Source of the DNA: Fulvia fulva
Taxonomy: Eukaryota; Ascomycota; Dothideomycetes; Mycosphaerellales; Mycosphaerellaceae
Assembly: GCF_020509005.1 (NCBI RefSeq)
Contig: NC_063016.1
Location: 1,922,001 to 1,986,000, forward strand
DNA: 64,000 nt
Direction of reading: 5' to 3'
The first letter of the stretch is position 1. Each line of letters starts with the position of its first letter. Positions 55,364 to 64,000 of this stretch are shown one piece after another. The notes beneath the pieces were generated by a model. That model searched no databases, was not told where the DNA came from, and was given only the letters and a program-made list of their open reading frames with translations. Position numbers and translations under genes: made by a program.

Positions 55364-55993
55364 ATGGCTACAGATCACCTCATACCATTACCAGTCAGCA
55401 TAAATTGCCGAGATGATCACAGTCACAGCATTGGCCATTGTTTGCTTACACGTCTTACATATCACTGCTACGGACTGCCCACCTCGAGCTCACCTGCCGA
55501 CAAGGTCGTCAACCAAGAATTTAAACATGCCATCGCGCTCAAGACTCTGGCTGGCTCTGTGCATTCGAACCCCGAAGCCTTTCCTGGCAATTTGCCATTT
55601 CTCTTGGCTTCGACTTCCAATGGCGTCTCCTTGAAACAGACGCTCGACACTCTTCAGCGGAACACAAACGCATTGCCCTCCAGACCGGACGTGCAGACCT
55701 GCGAGCTCGAAGCCATGGCGACCGCGTACCTCAAGGAGATACTTCCGGCAGTCGAAGAACTATCCAACGCATTGACCCAGAACGAAGCAAGCTTCCCGCT
55801 TCCACTGGTCAGCAAGCCTTTCATCTCGAAGTCTATTGAGGTCCTGATCGACCAGTACCAACGGTTTGGGCACCATGTGTACGACAGGTTCTCTCAAGAT
55901 CAATTTGGCACTCAGGCGCAGGCCGATTTGGGTATGGCGGATATAGGAGTACAGGACGCTTTGGAAAAAGTGCTTAATGTCTTCCGAAGCTGA
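55364..55993 (+). CDS. Hypothetical helical protein, possibly secreted
   Basis: A 209-residue frame; from about residue 45 on it is mostly helical (VVNQEFKHAIALKTLAGSVH, EAMATAYLKEILPAVEELSN, GMADIGVQDALEKVLNVF). The first 45 residues are poorly protein-like. A second start at 55,413 in another frame gives a convincing signal peptide (MITVTALAIVCLHVLHITAT), which suggests a short unrecognised intron or a frameshift near 55,480-55,510 and a secreted product. The four-helix character recalls HsbA-like or other cell-wall proteins, but this is not established. Confidence 0.5.
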   Translation: MATDHLIPLPVSINCRDDHSHSIGHCLLTRLTYHCYGLPTSSSPADKVVNQEFKHAIALKTLAGSVHSNPEAFPGNLPFLLASTSNGVSLKQTLDTLQRNTNALPSRPDVQTCELEAMATAYLKEILPAVEELSNALTQNEASFPLPLVSKPFISKSIEVLIDQYQRFGHHVYDRFSQDQFGTQAQADLGMADIGVQDALEKVLNVFRS

Positions 55994-56360
55994 ACAGAAG
56001 GATTGTCACATGTGCCACTGCTTGTTGCAGAATCAGGATGGCCCTGGGGGCTGCGCGGGCGAGGTTCGCCGTGAGCTGATACTGTCACAACGGAGGAAGC
56101 TGCAAGTATATCTCGGCCTTTCTGTCGTTTGCATTTATTGCTCAAGCACACAAGGACGCTTGGGTCGACTGTAATGTAGTGAGCTGCTCAACACATTAGG
56201 GAGTTTCTATACCGAACACAAGCATCGCTACATGCAGGAACACCACCCCTGGTCATGACCTCATATCACGCGAAAACTTGCATACTTGGTCTCCCATTTT
56301 CTCTCCTTGACGAGTTCACTATACTGATTTGGGCTGCGAATCAATCATACGCTTGGAACC

Positions 56361-56797
56361 ATGGCGAAAGATCCTCCAGAGCAATCGCAGCAACCGCAGC
56401 TACCGAGCAGCTCCGGCGTAACAGTTTCGAACGCATTGACAGGCGTGACGGGGACTGTATGATCCACTGTCTTGAGTATGACCTTGATCTTGCTGATGCG
56501 TTGATAGGTTGGCGCCGTGGTCGGTGGAGTTACGAGAACAAGTACATTCATGGTAATCGACTGGCTCGAAGATCCTTTTAGTGACACATCTATATAGCTG
56601 GTGGTCTTATTGCTGCCGTAGGGCGAGGGGCTGGAGGCACATTCAATAATGCGACCAAGACAGAGCCAGTCGGCAACGGTATCCAAGCAGTCACGGACGG
56701 TTTCAACTACGGCGCCTCAGCAGTCTCAAGAGGTCTGGAAGACTTGAGTGCTGGAAAGAAGCCGGGAAGTACAGACTCAACATGGGACCATCGTTGA
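56361..56797 (+). CDS. Small Gly/Val-rich protein (three exons), 109 residues
   Basis: Exons are 56,361-56,456, 56,508-56,541 and 56,598-56,797. The 51-base intron is GTATGA to GATAG with a GCTGAT branch; the 56-base intron is GTACAT to TATAG. The product starts MAKDPPEQSQQPQLPSSSGV, then a glycine-rich, weakly hydrophobic segment (VTVSNALTGVTGT, VGAVVGGVTRT, TGGLIAAVGRGAGG), and ends in a polar tail (SAGKKPGSTDSTWDHR). The Gly-spaced helix may associate with membrane. No single frame is long enough to stand out, but the three exon phases (0, then 1) fit exactly. No family recognised. Confidence 0.62.
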
Positions 56798-56799
56798 GA

Positions 56800-57360
56800 A
56801 GAATCATATCCACAATAAAATGTAGTGCTGGAGAGCCGGTGACGGTCTTAAGGGGAGGCGCGCAGGGTATGCGCCCGCATCGATAGCGCCGCATCGCCGA
56901 CACTTCGTGCACTTCGTAGCGCAACCTTTCAACGTCGCTCTTTCTAGCTAGCTCTGTTTCAAAGCTATAATATCGCTGTCCGTGTCGTCGCATTAAGTGT
57001 AAGGTAGCTGCGTATAGATTTTGGAGTTCTTCGCCGAGAAGGGGTCCAAACCTGCTAGCGGGTATACACGTATCTTAGCCAATCATGAATTTCTATATTC
57101 TTTTTGACCAATGGGAGCGTGCGCTCTAAATTATCTCTCGACCCTATATATATATATATATATATATATTGGCGAGCAGCTATAGCACTGCCATATTTTA
57201 ATCTCGTTATGATTGTACTTATCGCTACCCTTCGCTTAATGAATGCCTCCTCCGCAGCCCGCCTTACTAGAATTGCTCATACATACTCCCACACTTTGGT
57301 TTAGACAATACAGCCTGTCGATATCGCTCTGAACGCAAATGGCCAAGCGCCGCAACCCTT
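56800..57360. other. Intergenic, partly AT-rich
   Basis: Contains a (TA)n microsatellite at 57,145-57,169 and AT-rich sequence around it that may be an old transposon trace. No gene seen. Confidence 0.45.
57145..57169. repeat. (TA)n microsatellite
   Basis: About 12 perfect TA units. Confidence 0.95.
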
Positions 57361-57364
57361 TCTA

Positions 57365-60300
57365 TCACGCATCGAAACCCTCTTCTAGTCCACCGCTCTC
57401 CTCTAGCCATACACTGACCCTCTCCTTGCACTCAGCAATACCATACCCAAGCGCCTCTTTCCACTGGCGATCAACTTCTCCAACCTTCTCCTTCAAGTCC
57501 TCAGTCAAATGGTCTTCAGCCTCACGCCTTGCCAGCGCCATCTCAGCACGGATCTCCTGCTCATCGCCGTTACTTGCATTTCTCTCAATCTCCACCAATC
57601 TGAGTCGAGAATTCGTTGTAGCAGTACGGACTTCGTGTAGCAAGCAGAGTAGATTCGTCTGACTTTCGATGAACTGGTAAGCACTCTTCTCAGCATGGTT
57701 GAGCAGGCTGTGGAGATACTGCAGAGGGTGCTGATGATAAGACGGATTCTCTTCATACTCCTGCAAAGGGATCTGAACATCTAGGCAGCTCATCTGCGCA
57801 GGAATCTGCTGGAGGACTTCGAGCAAGCCAGGTGCGATGTCCCAGAAAGCAGAGAGCTGATCTTCCACGCCTTGCGAGACGTTCTTTTCCATGACTGATT
57901 GCAGTTCTTCAAAGCGCCTAAGGGATTCCCTGGCGTACGTGATCTGTCGTTCGATGCTGTCTTTCTTGAAAAACGTCGTCGCTTCTCCCATCTTCTTGGT
58001 GTCTTTGGAGATTCGGAATGGTGTGAGGATGACTTCAGAGTACTTCTCGCTTCTCATGGTATGCAGGTCGAACATTTCCTTATTGAGCTGCTCGCGCGCT
58101 TCGAAGATCCATTTAAGCAATGTCAGCTTCTCCAGTCGTTCTGGATGTTCGTCGCCCTCCTCTTGAGCGCGGTTGGGATCTGCCGAATTATGGCCACTTT
58201 CCAGCTCCGCGCGTAGCTTCTTGATGCAGTCATTTGCTTTCGTCAGACGCTCGGTCAGCAGAGTGTTCAGTGGATGAGCAACACTAGCCTCAAAGACGTC
58301 GAAGTTAGCGCGTGCATTGGCTTTCCCTCGCTCCGCTTCTTCGCCATCAAAGTCTGCCTCAGCTCGTGCAGCGTCCGCAAACGAAATACTGCCTTCCGAA
58401 ATCTTGTTCTGAATGCTTAGACGCAGCTTGACACGTCTGCGCTTTTCGGCTTCTTTTTGCTGGCCTGTCAGTGCAAAGTCTTGATCCATGTACGCATCCT
58501 TGATCTTTTGTACGTCTGTCGCATCTGCCAGTATACGATGCTCATTGCGCAAATCGGACAACAGTGGGTGACTGTTGTTCACTGCCGGATGGTGGCGCGG
58601 GTACGGAGGCGGCAATGTCACAAGTCGCGATACATCAAGTGGTTCCACGCCAGGTGTTGATGTTTTGCGATCGCCGTGTCGATTCGGAGTCACCATAGGA
58701 GTGTCGTAGTCAGCCTCTTCGTGCCAGCCAGTCTTCTCTGGTGGGTATTCGTCTGGGCCATAGCCATATGCTGGCGCATCCGCTTCGGGGGCAGGACTGT
58801 GCCTGGCTGGTTCTGGAGTAAGTGCGTGAAGCTCGGCAGGGTTGATTCCCATGTATTTGGTTTCCCGTCGCGTCTTCTCGATTCTGTCAGGCCTTCCAAT
58901 GGAACCTCCTTGGGAATTGCTCCCTTCCCACCACCGGCTAGCAGTGCGGCCTCGCGAGCTGTCTTCGTCTGGAACTGTACTCACTGCCATGCTCGGAATA
59001 GGCGATAGCGACGGCTTGAAACTGTCAGCCCACTGTCGTGTCTCTGTACGTTCGAAGCCAAAGTCGCCGATGGAGCTAGTATCTGTAGCAGGTGTGAACT
59101 CGCCCATTGATGAAGCTGAGCTCGGCATGTTGGTATGAGCTGAAGTCGGTTGACCATCTGATGCCCAGGAGGGGACTGTTGGGTCAATAGAAGACAAGGC
59201 GGTATTAGGTGTGATGGAGCGTTTGCTGCCGCCATACGATCGCCACATATCCCGAGTCAGGTCAACAATGTCGCCGGCCATGGCGTTGTACGCCACTGTG
59301 TACTTATCACGTCGAAGCCGAGACTCATGGACCATGAAATTTGCAAACAGCTCCAGTCTTTCTTCGTCCGTTGTGGCTACCGCTTCTTTCTCGATGAATG
59401 CCTTGTGACGTTCTATGGCTTGCACCGCAAAGGCATCAAGCTTCGTTGAGACTTTGGCTGATCCACTTGATTGCGGTCGTGCCGGACTAAGAGGTGCAGT
59501 AATTGTAGAATTAGCCTCATTCGGAGTATGCAGAAGATGCGAGATCGGCCTGTCACTCGAGGCGCTTCCTGGCATTTTGATCTGCTTTCCTGAGTGGAGA
59601 GGCTGCTTGCCTGGGGCGGGTGTATACGGCGGAGTCAAAATGTTGCCGGGCACCTTCGCTTCCTGTTGCACTTCTTTTGACAACGGACTTGGCGCAGACG
59701 TCGGTTCGGCATAGCCTGATATGTTCCTCATGTGTTCTCTTCTCCGACTGATCGATCCACTTTCCGGCGGCGCAATCACGAGATTGCTCATCCTCCGGGT
59801 GTCTTCCTCAGTGGTTCCTTGTGCAGCCCTACTTTGTGATCTGCGCTCGCGGAGTCCTTGCATACTGGTATCTCTACGTGCTGGCCGGCGTGCTAACGAA
59901 TTGTCCCTGCTTGCACCAGTGTGTATTCGCAGAGGTGGACTGGTTGCCTCCGTCTGGGAAGCACTGCCAGCTGGTGGGCGAATCTCTATGACATCCTGAG
60001 CAGGCTCCTGAGCAGGCGTATCTGAGTCGATCCAATTCGCTGGCGTTGGAGGAACAGGACCCAGCGAAGGTGCGACTGCGGCCAAGGTCCTTCTTTGTTG
60101 AGACACGCCCACTCTGCGATCAATGCCGGAACTGCTAGAAGCCACAGCACCTAACGGTCGATTCAGACTCTGCGATCGGGCACCTGGAGGAGGCGGGCCT
60201 GGCGGAGGGCCTGGGAGAGGCATTCCAGGGTGCCAATTCGGTTCCGGCGACGCTCGCGTTGATACTGCTGCCGACGATGTTGCCGCTGAACTCCCTGACT

Positions 60301-61314
60301 GTATGTGGCCTGTCGATGCTGCCCGCCTGGCTGCGGGCGGCCTTGCGTCTTCCCAGGAAGGTGTATGTACAGAGCTGCTTGCCTGTGGCACATACGGCTC
60401 GAGATTGACGGGCTGCTTTCCCCGACGCCCTGACAGGCTGAAGAATGACTTGTTCCCACCCAGTCCAGACGTCGATCGTTCTCGGTATCGCGATGACTGG
60501 CCCGGAGGAGGCGGAAATGCTGGAGACATTGGGATCTGTGGGGAGCTCCTAGACGAGCTCTCTGCCATTGGCGAAGCCGTGAAGCCGTTGTTATCAAGCA
60601 TTGTCGATGCTGAGGTCGTGGCCGCCCTTGCAGCGTGGTCAGGCGTGGCTGGAGAGTAAGGTGGAGGAGGTGAAGGCATCGCTGCTAGAGTAGCTTCGGG
60701 TCAGCCGTAAGCGGACATGGGCACACATGCTGTAAGTCTGATATCTCTGTTGGTCCTGGGATTCGGCGAATGTTTCGAGCTTCGGACACTGTACTACTGT
60801 GCTTTCCATCACTCAAGAAAGACACCAACATACCTTCTTGGCCAATCAGCTGCATTGTGCTCGGAGGCATGGTACTGTGCCTCTGCTGGAAGACCATTTG
60901 CGAGCCCGATACCTGTCCCCTGCTCCATTGCAGCGGATTGTACGGTTCCATATTCGGCGACCTAGGTGTTGCTGGAGGAGGCGGCGGCGGAACTAATCCA
61001 CCAGGAGTCTGGGGATTCAGTCCACTTGGCGTGCCCGGGGCATATGGGAATATACCAGGAGAGAGACGATTCCCAGAGACGGGCGTTGAGGCCTGAGAAG
61101 AATAAACGCCTTGCGGGCTGAGGCAAGTAGTCGTTATTGAAGGCAGGACTGCAGACACGGGTCGGGTCCGGTGAACATGCAAGTTCTCTGACACAGATCT
61201 AGCATCCGCCTGAGGCGCAACACTACCTGAGACGGATCCAGCGCGAGTTGATGTGCCGCCAGACCTGGGCGAAGGTGGTGGGGGAGGCAGAGGACAATCA
61301 TATTGTTGGCTCAT
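57365..61314 (-). CDS. Large Pro/Ser-rich protein with C-terminal coiled-coil domain, 1,266 residues
   Basis: Exon 1 (61,314-60,834) and exon 2 (60,684-57,365) are joined by a 149-base intron (GTATGT to CTCTAG, GCTGAC branch, phase 1). The first 700 residues or so are disordered, with poly-Pro (PLPPPPPSP, VPPPPPPATP, PPGPPPGPPPPG) that could bind SH3, WW or profilin. From about residue 560 a helical region begins (KLDAFAVQAIERHKAFIEKE). The last 400 residues are rich in long helices (DVQKIKDAYMDQDFALTGQQ, FDLHTMRSEKYSEVI, TYARESLRRFEELQSVMEK, LLNHAEKSAYQFIESQTNLL). Such a layout suits a cortical or cytoskeletal scaffold, but no named family is claimed. Start at MSQQYDCPLPPPPP fits the region best. 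Confidence 0.85.
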
Positions 61315-61319
61315 TGTGG

Positions 61320-63240
61320 GAGCTCGCGCCTGAGCGCGTCGCAGTAAGAGGTAGCAGCCGGTGACACCTCGAGCAGTAGCGAGGAGTCAATGCCCGGGAC
61401 CGGCCATGCAGCGAGTAGGAGCACGCATATCCATCGATGCCCCAGCGGCTATGCCATTTTTACCCAAGTAAACAACGTGACAGAGTGCGTGCAGAGAGTA
61501 GAGATCATTGCTCCAGCGTGAAAGTGGCCGCGAGAGCGTTATTGGCCGATATTCCAAGCCCCTAGCGAGGTACTACTGCGTCTGAGGTCTATTTCAAGAG
61601 AGCAGAGGATGTCTGGCGGCTGCAGAAAGACGTTAATTGGTACAGCACAGGTCTCGGCTCGAGCCGAAAGAGATCGCCAGAGAGCGCCTGACAAAAAACG
61701 TGGTCGCCGTGCTTCGAAGTGCGATAGTGATTGTCAATACTGTAGAGAGAGAGAGAGAGCGAGAGAGAGGCGCGCGCTTGAATGCTTCATCCTTATAAGT
61801 AGTCGCTGCACTGCAGTAGATTTGTTGTCGCGAATAAGAATAAAGCTGCGGTTGTGCAAGCGGCCACCTCTTTTGTCGAGGGCCCTTCGACTTCAATATG
61901 ACAGTGACATCGTGTTGATGCTGCTGAAGACTGGAACGAAAGTATGCCGTGCCAACAAACTCGACAGAACGAGCAAGTAAGGGCTACTTCCGTACAGGTC
62001 AATGAGCTAGATCTCCGGCAATGTCGACATGTTGGCCAGGACACAGGAGGAGAAGAGACAATCCTGGACTCGAAGCACAGCATCGCAAGTGAAAGTGTCG
62101 ATAACTCAGATTGCACTGTACTCGCAGGCTCAGGACAGCACCCCTGATACGTCCGGAGAATGCATTGTACGGCAGGATGACGCTCGAGATAGGCACAGCT
62201 TTTGTAAGCAAGCCGCACATGGAGTGTTGGTACTACCCCCGGTTGGAACAGATCAAAGATAGATGTACGGAACAGATGTTGAAACTTGAAGGCTTGCTCG
62301 AATATCAGATCTGAATCATGATATCCGAGTAAGGTAGAAGGACGTTAACGACCAAGTGCCGCTACAACTTCCTGCGTGCATTAGGCGAGTACAGAGAAGA
62401 CGTCGGTTGCAGGGACAATGTCATGTTGTTTGTCATATTGACAACACATTAACCGACATTCATCATGCGATTAGCGTAGGACATCTATCCCGGCTGGATG
62501 CCGCACCGGGCCTTTCACCTTCACTGCTTTTGCTGCAGAGTGGGCATGAGGTTGCCGGATACTGAGCATTCCTTGAAAGGCTTCAGGTCTTTGCATCGAT
62601 CTGTCGTCTGTGCTCCGCATCTGCTTGTTCTTCTGTCGGCGTGCGAGCGTACTCTGACAAGACTTCGACTCTTGCACACCATGAGGTCTTGTAGCGCGAC
62701 CCGAGAATCGCATCCCCGGGACTGTAGGTGCCTTTGTGTAGTTGCATAGTGAGCCCAATGCTGCCACGTACAGTCGTGTGTTGAGTTCAAAGAAGCCAAT
62801 CGAAGGCCGATTTGTGTGTACTTGCAATGTCCGACAGCATCAGTCGTAAGGAAAGCTCCAATGTGAGATTGATGTCGTCGTCGACGAAGGGTTCGCGCCT
62901 TGCAAAGCAGTGTTAGCTTGAAGCCGGCTCCAGCTCGGAAACGTCTGCTCAAGCGTGGCTGCTTCCTACCATTTCCTCGAGACGAGCCACACCACCTCCT
63001 CTGCCCAAAGCACTGCCAATGCTAGTACGGCTGCACAGCATAGTCTCCTTCCAAGTGTGAAATATCTTGCCCGCACGTGAGGCAATGCATGGCTCCAATT
63101 CGCGCTCGCCGGGCCGTACAGTATTATCTAGGCGATGTTGGCATGTCTCCACAGCATTGCTCAACCGAGCTCCAACGAACACCCACAATATGCACTGGAT
63201 AGATTTGTGAATCTCCGCTGGTACACCTCTCGACATCGCA
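61320..63240. other. 1.9 kb intergenic region
   Basis: Contains a GA-rich simple repeat at about 61,744-61,769. Frames on both strands lack features. No RNA gene recognised. Confidence 0.4.
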
Positions 63241-63243
63241 AGA

Positions 63244-64000
63244 ATGCTCACGAGTGGTGTTGTCGCGGTCACTCTCTCGAAGCTTCCCATTGTCGCCTCT
63301 TTCGATCCTTTGCACCACATCGGTGGTAATGGTCCGTGGTTCTCTGCTCCGAATGTGTTCAACATTGATGCTGAGCCTCCAACGGGATGCGTCGTTGATC
63401 AAGTGGCTTTCGTCTCTCGGCACGGTTCGCGATATCCAGATCCAGGCGCCTACAATGAGTGGACTGCCACAAGTGCCAAAGTACGCTGTAGAACATGCAT
63501 CGACGAGATCCGCGCTCACGAGATAGAGCCACGCAGCAAACTTTACCACAACCTCCAGCGAGCTCAACTTCCTGAAAACATGGCAGCCAATACTCCGTCA
63601 CCCTGAGCTAGAGCTCTCTCAACTTTCTCTCGGTGGCTATAAGGAGCTCTATGAGATGGGCGTGGAGTATAGATACCGATACCCGAGCCTGTACGTCGAG
63701 AACGATCCTTTCGTGTTGTGGGCCAACTGGTACAATCGCTACCTCTTCCGGGTCATAGACTCAGCCAGGCTGTTCGCTCGTGGATATCTTGGACCAAACG
63801 CGACAGATGTCGGAACTGTATACGTTGTCAACGCTTCTGACTCGCGCGCTGTTGCAAACTCCCTGGCGCCCTCTGACCTGTGCCCGAACTACCAGAACTC
63901 TGGTGGCGGAGAGCATGCAACGATATGGGCCAATACCTACCTGCCGCCTGTCGTAGATCGTATCGACAGTCTGCTGCATGGCCTAGAATTCAACACATCA
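63244..64000 (+). CDS. Histidine acid phosphatase / phytase-like, 5' part (runs off the window)
   Basis: Exon 1 (63,244-63,480) starts MLTSGVVAVTLSKLPIVAS, a short signal-like segment, then FDPLHHIGGNGPWFSAPNVF and the catalytic VSRHGSRYPD (RHGxRxP with the nucleophile His). A 46-base intron (63,481-63,526; GTACGC to GATAG, phase 0) removes a frame break. Exon 2 continues SHAANFTTTSSELNFLKTWQ, LGGYKELYEMGVEYRYRYP and is open to 64,000, with N-glycosylation sites (NFT, NAT, NAS). The C-terminal HD motif lies beyond the window. Role: secreted phosphomonoesterase releasing phosphate from organic esters, possibly phytate. Family membership is firm; substrate is not. Confidence 0.88.

Noticed and set aside
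55550..55580. B-box-like GGTTCGAATGC on the minus strand
   Set aside because: T stem does not pair and it lies inside a probable coding frame.
1..64000. CRISPR arrays, riboswitches, bacterial promoters or operons
   Set aside because: None seen; the sequence is eukaryotic with spliceosomal introns throughout.

Overview
The window looks like nuclear DNA of a filamentous ascomycete, most likely a Dothideomycete (Mycosphaerellales/Capnodiales type). Evidence: many short introns of 46-65 bases (GTRNGT donor, CTRAC branch site, YAG acceptor); an autophagy, PABP and ETF gene set typical of Pezizomycotina; heme-thiolate peroxygenases and small secreted proteins; and transposons wrecked by RIP-like C-to-T and G-to-A change (Gln and Trp codons turned into TAG/TAA, CpA depleted). 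The organism assignment is inference; no species-specific marker was recognised.

Positions 1 to about 13,300 are a transposon nest. A plus-strand Ty1/Copia element (1-1701, continuing at 12,548) is split by a minus-strand Ty3/Gypsy element (1702-12,542) with two 150-bp LTRs and a 5-bp target duplication TCTAT. The Gypsy element is itself split by a plus-strand LINE (3599-7217) with a 14-bp target duplication. The LINE keeps a nearly open reverse transcriptase frame.

Positions 13,400-28,600 hold accessory genes: a small Cys-rich protein, a broken sulfotransferase-like gene, a monocarboxylate-type MFS transporter, two convergent heme-thiolate peroxygenases (one frameshifted), a small secreted protein built from a duplicated module, a mariner-like MITE, a small unknown protein and an SDR oxidoreductase.

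Positions 29,000-48,300 are more housekeeping: an unknown protein, a RING-finger protein, ETF beta subunit, a tRNA-Glu(CUC) gene, a decayed GH18 chitinase-like gene, a small mitochondrial-type protein, a disordered coiled-coil protein, a secreted dibasic-site peptide precursor, a coiled-coil protein, ATG3 and a SsuD-like flavin monooxygenase. From 49,100 to 64,000 come a decayed phenol 2-monooxygenase, PAB1, two unknown genes, a 1,266-residue disordered/coiled-coil protein and the 5' part of a histidine acid phosphatase.

The most striking item is the tRNA-Glu(CUC) gene at 35,034-35,239 (minus). Besides a normal 27-base anticodon-loop intron it contains two further insertions of 53 and 54 bases, about 80% identical to each other. 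Each has spliceosomal features (GTAAGC or GTGAGC donor, CTAAC or CTGAC branch site, CAG acceptor). Removing all three leaves a perfect cloverleaf. The A box and B box remain readable in the genomic DNA and a T5 Pol III terminator lies just downstream. This looks like introner-like elements that have entered a tRNA gene.
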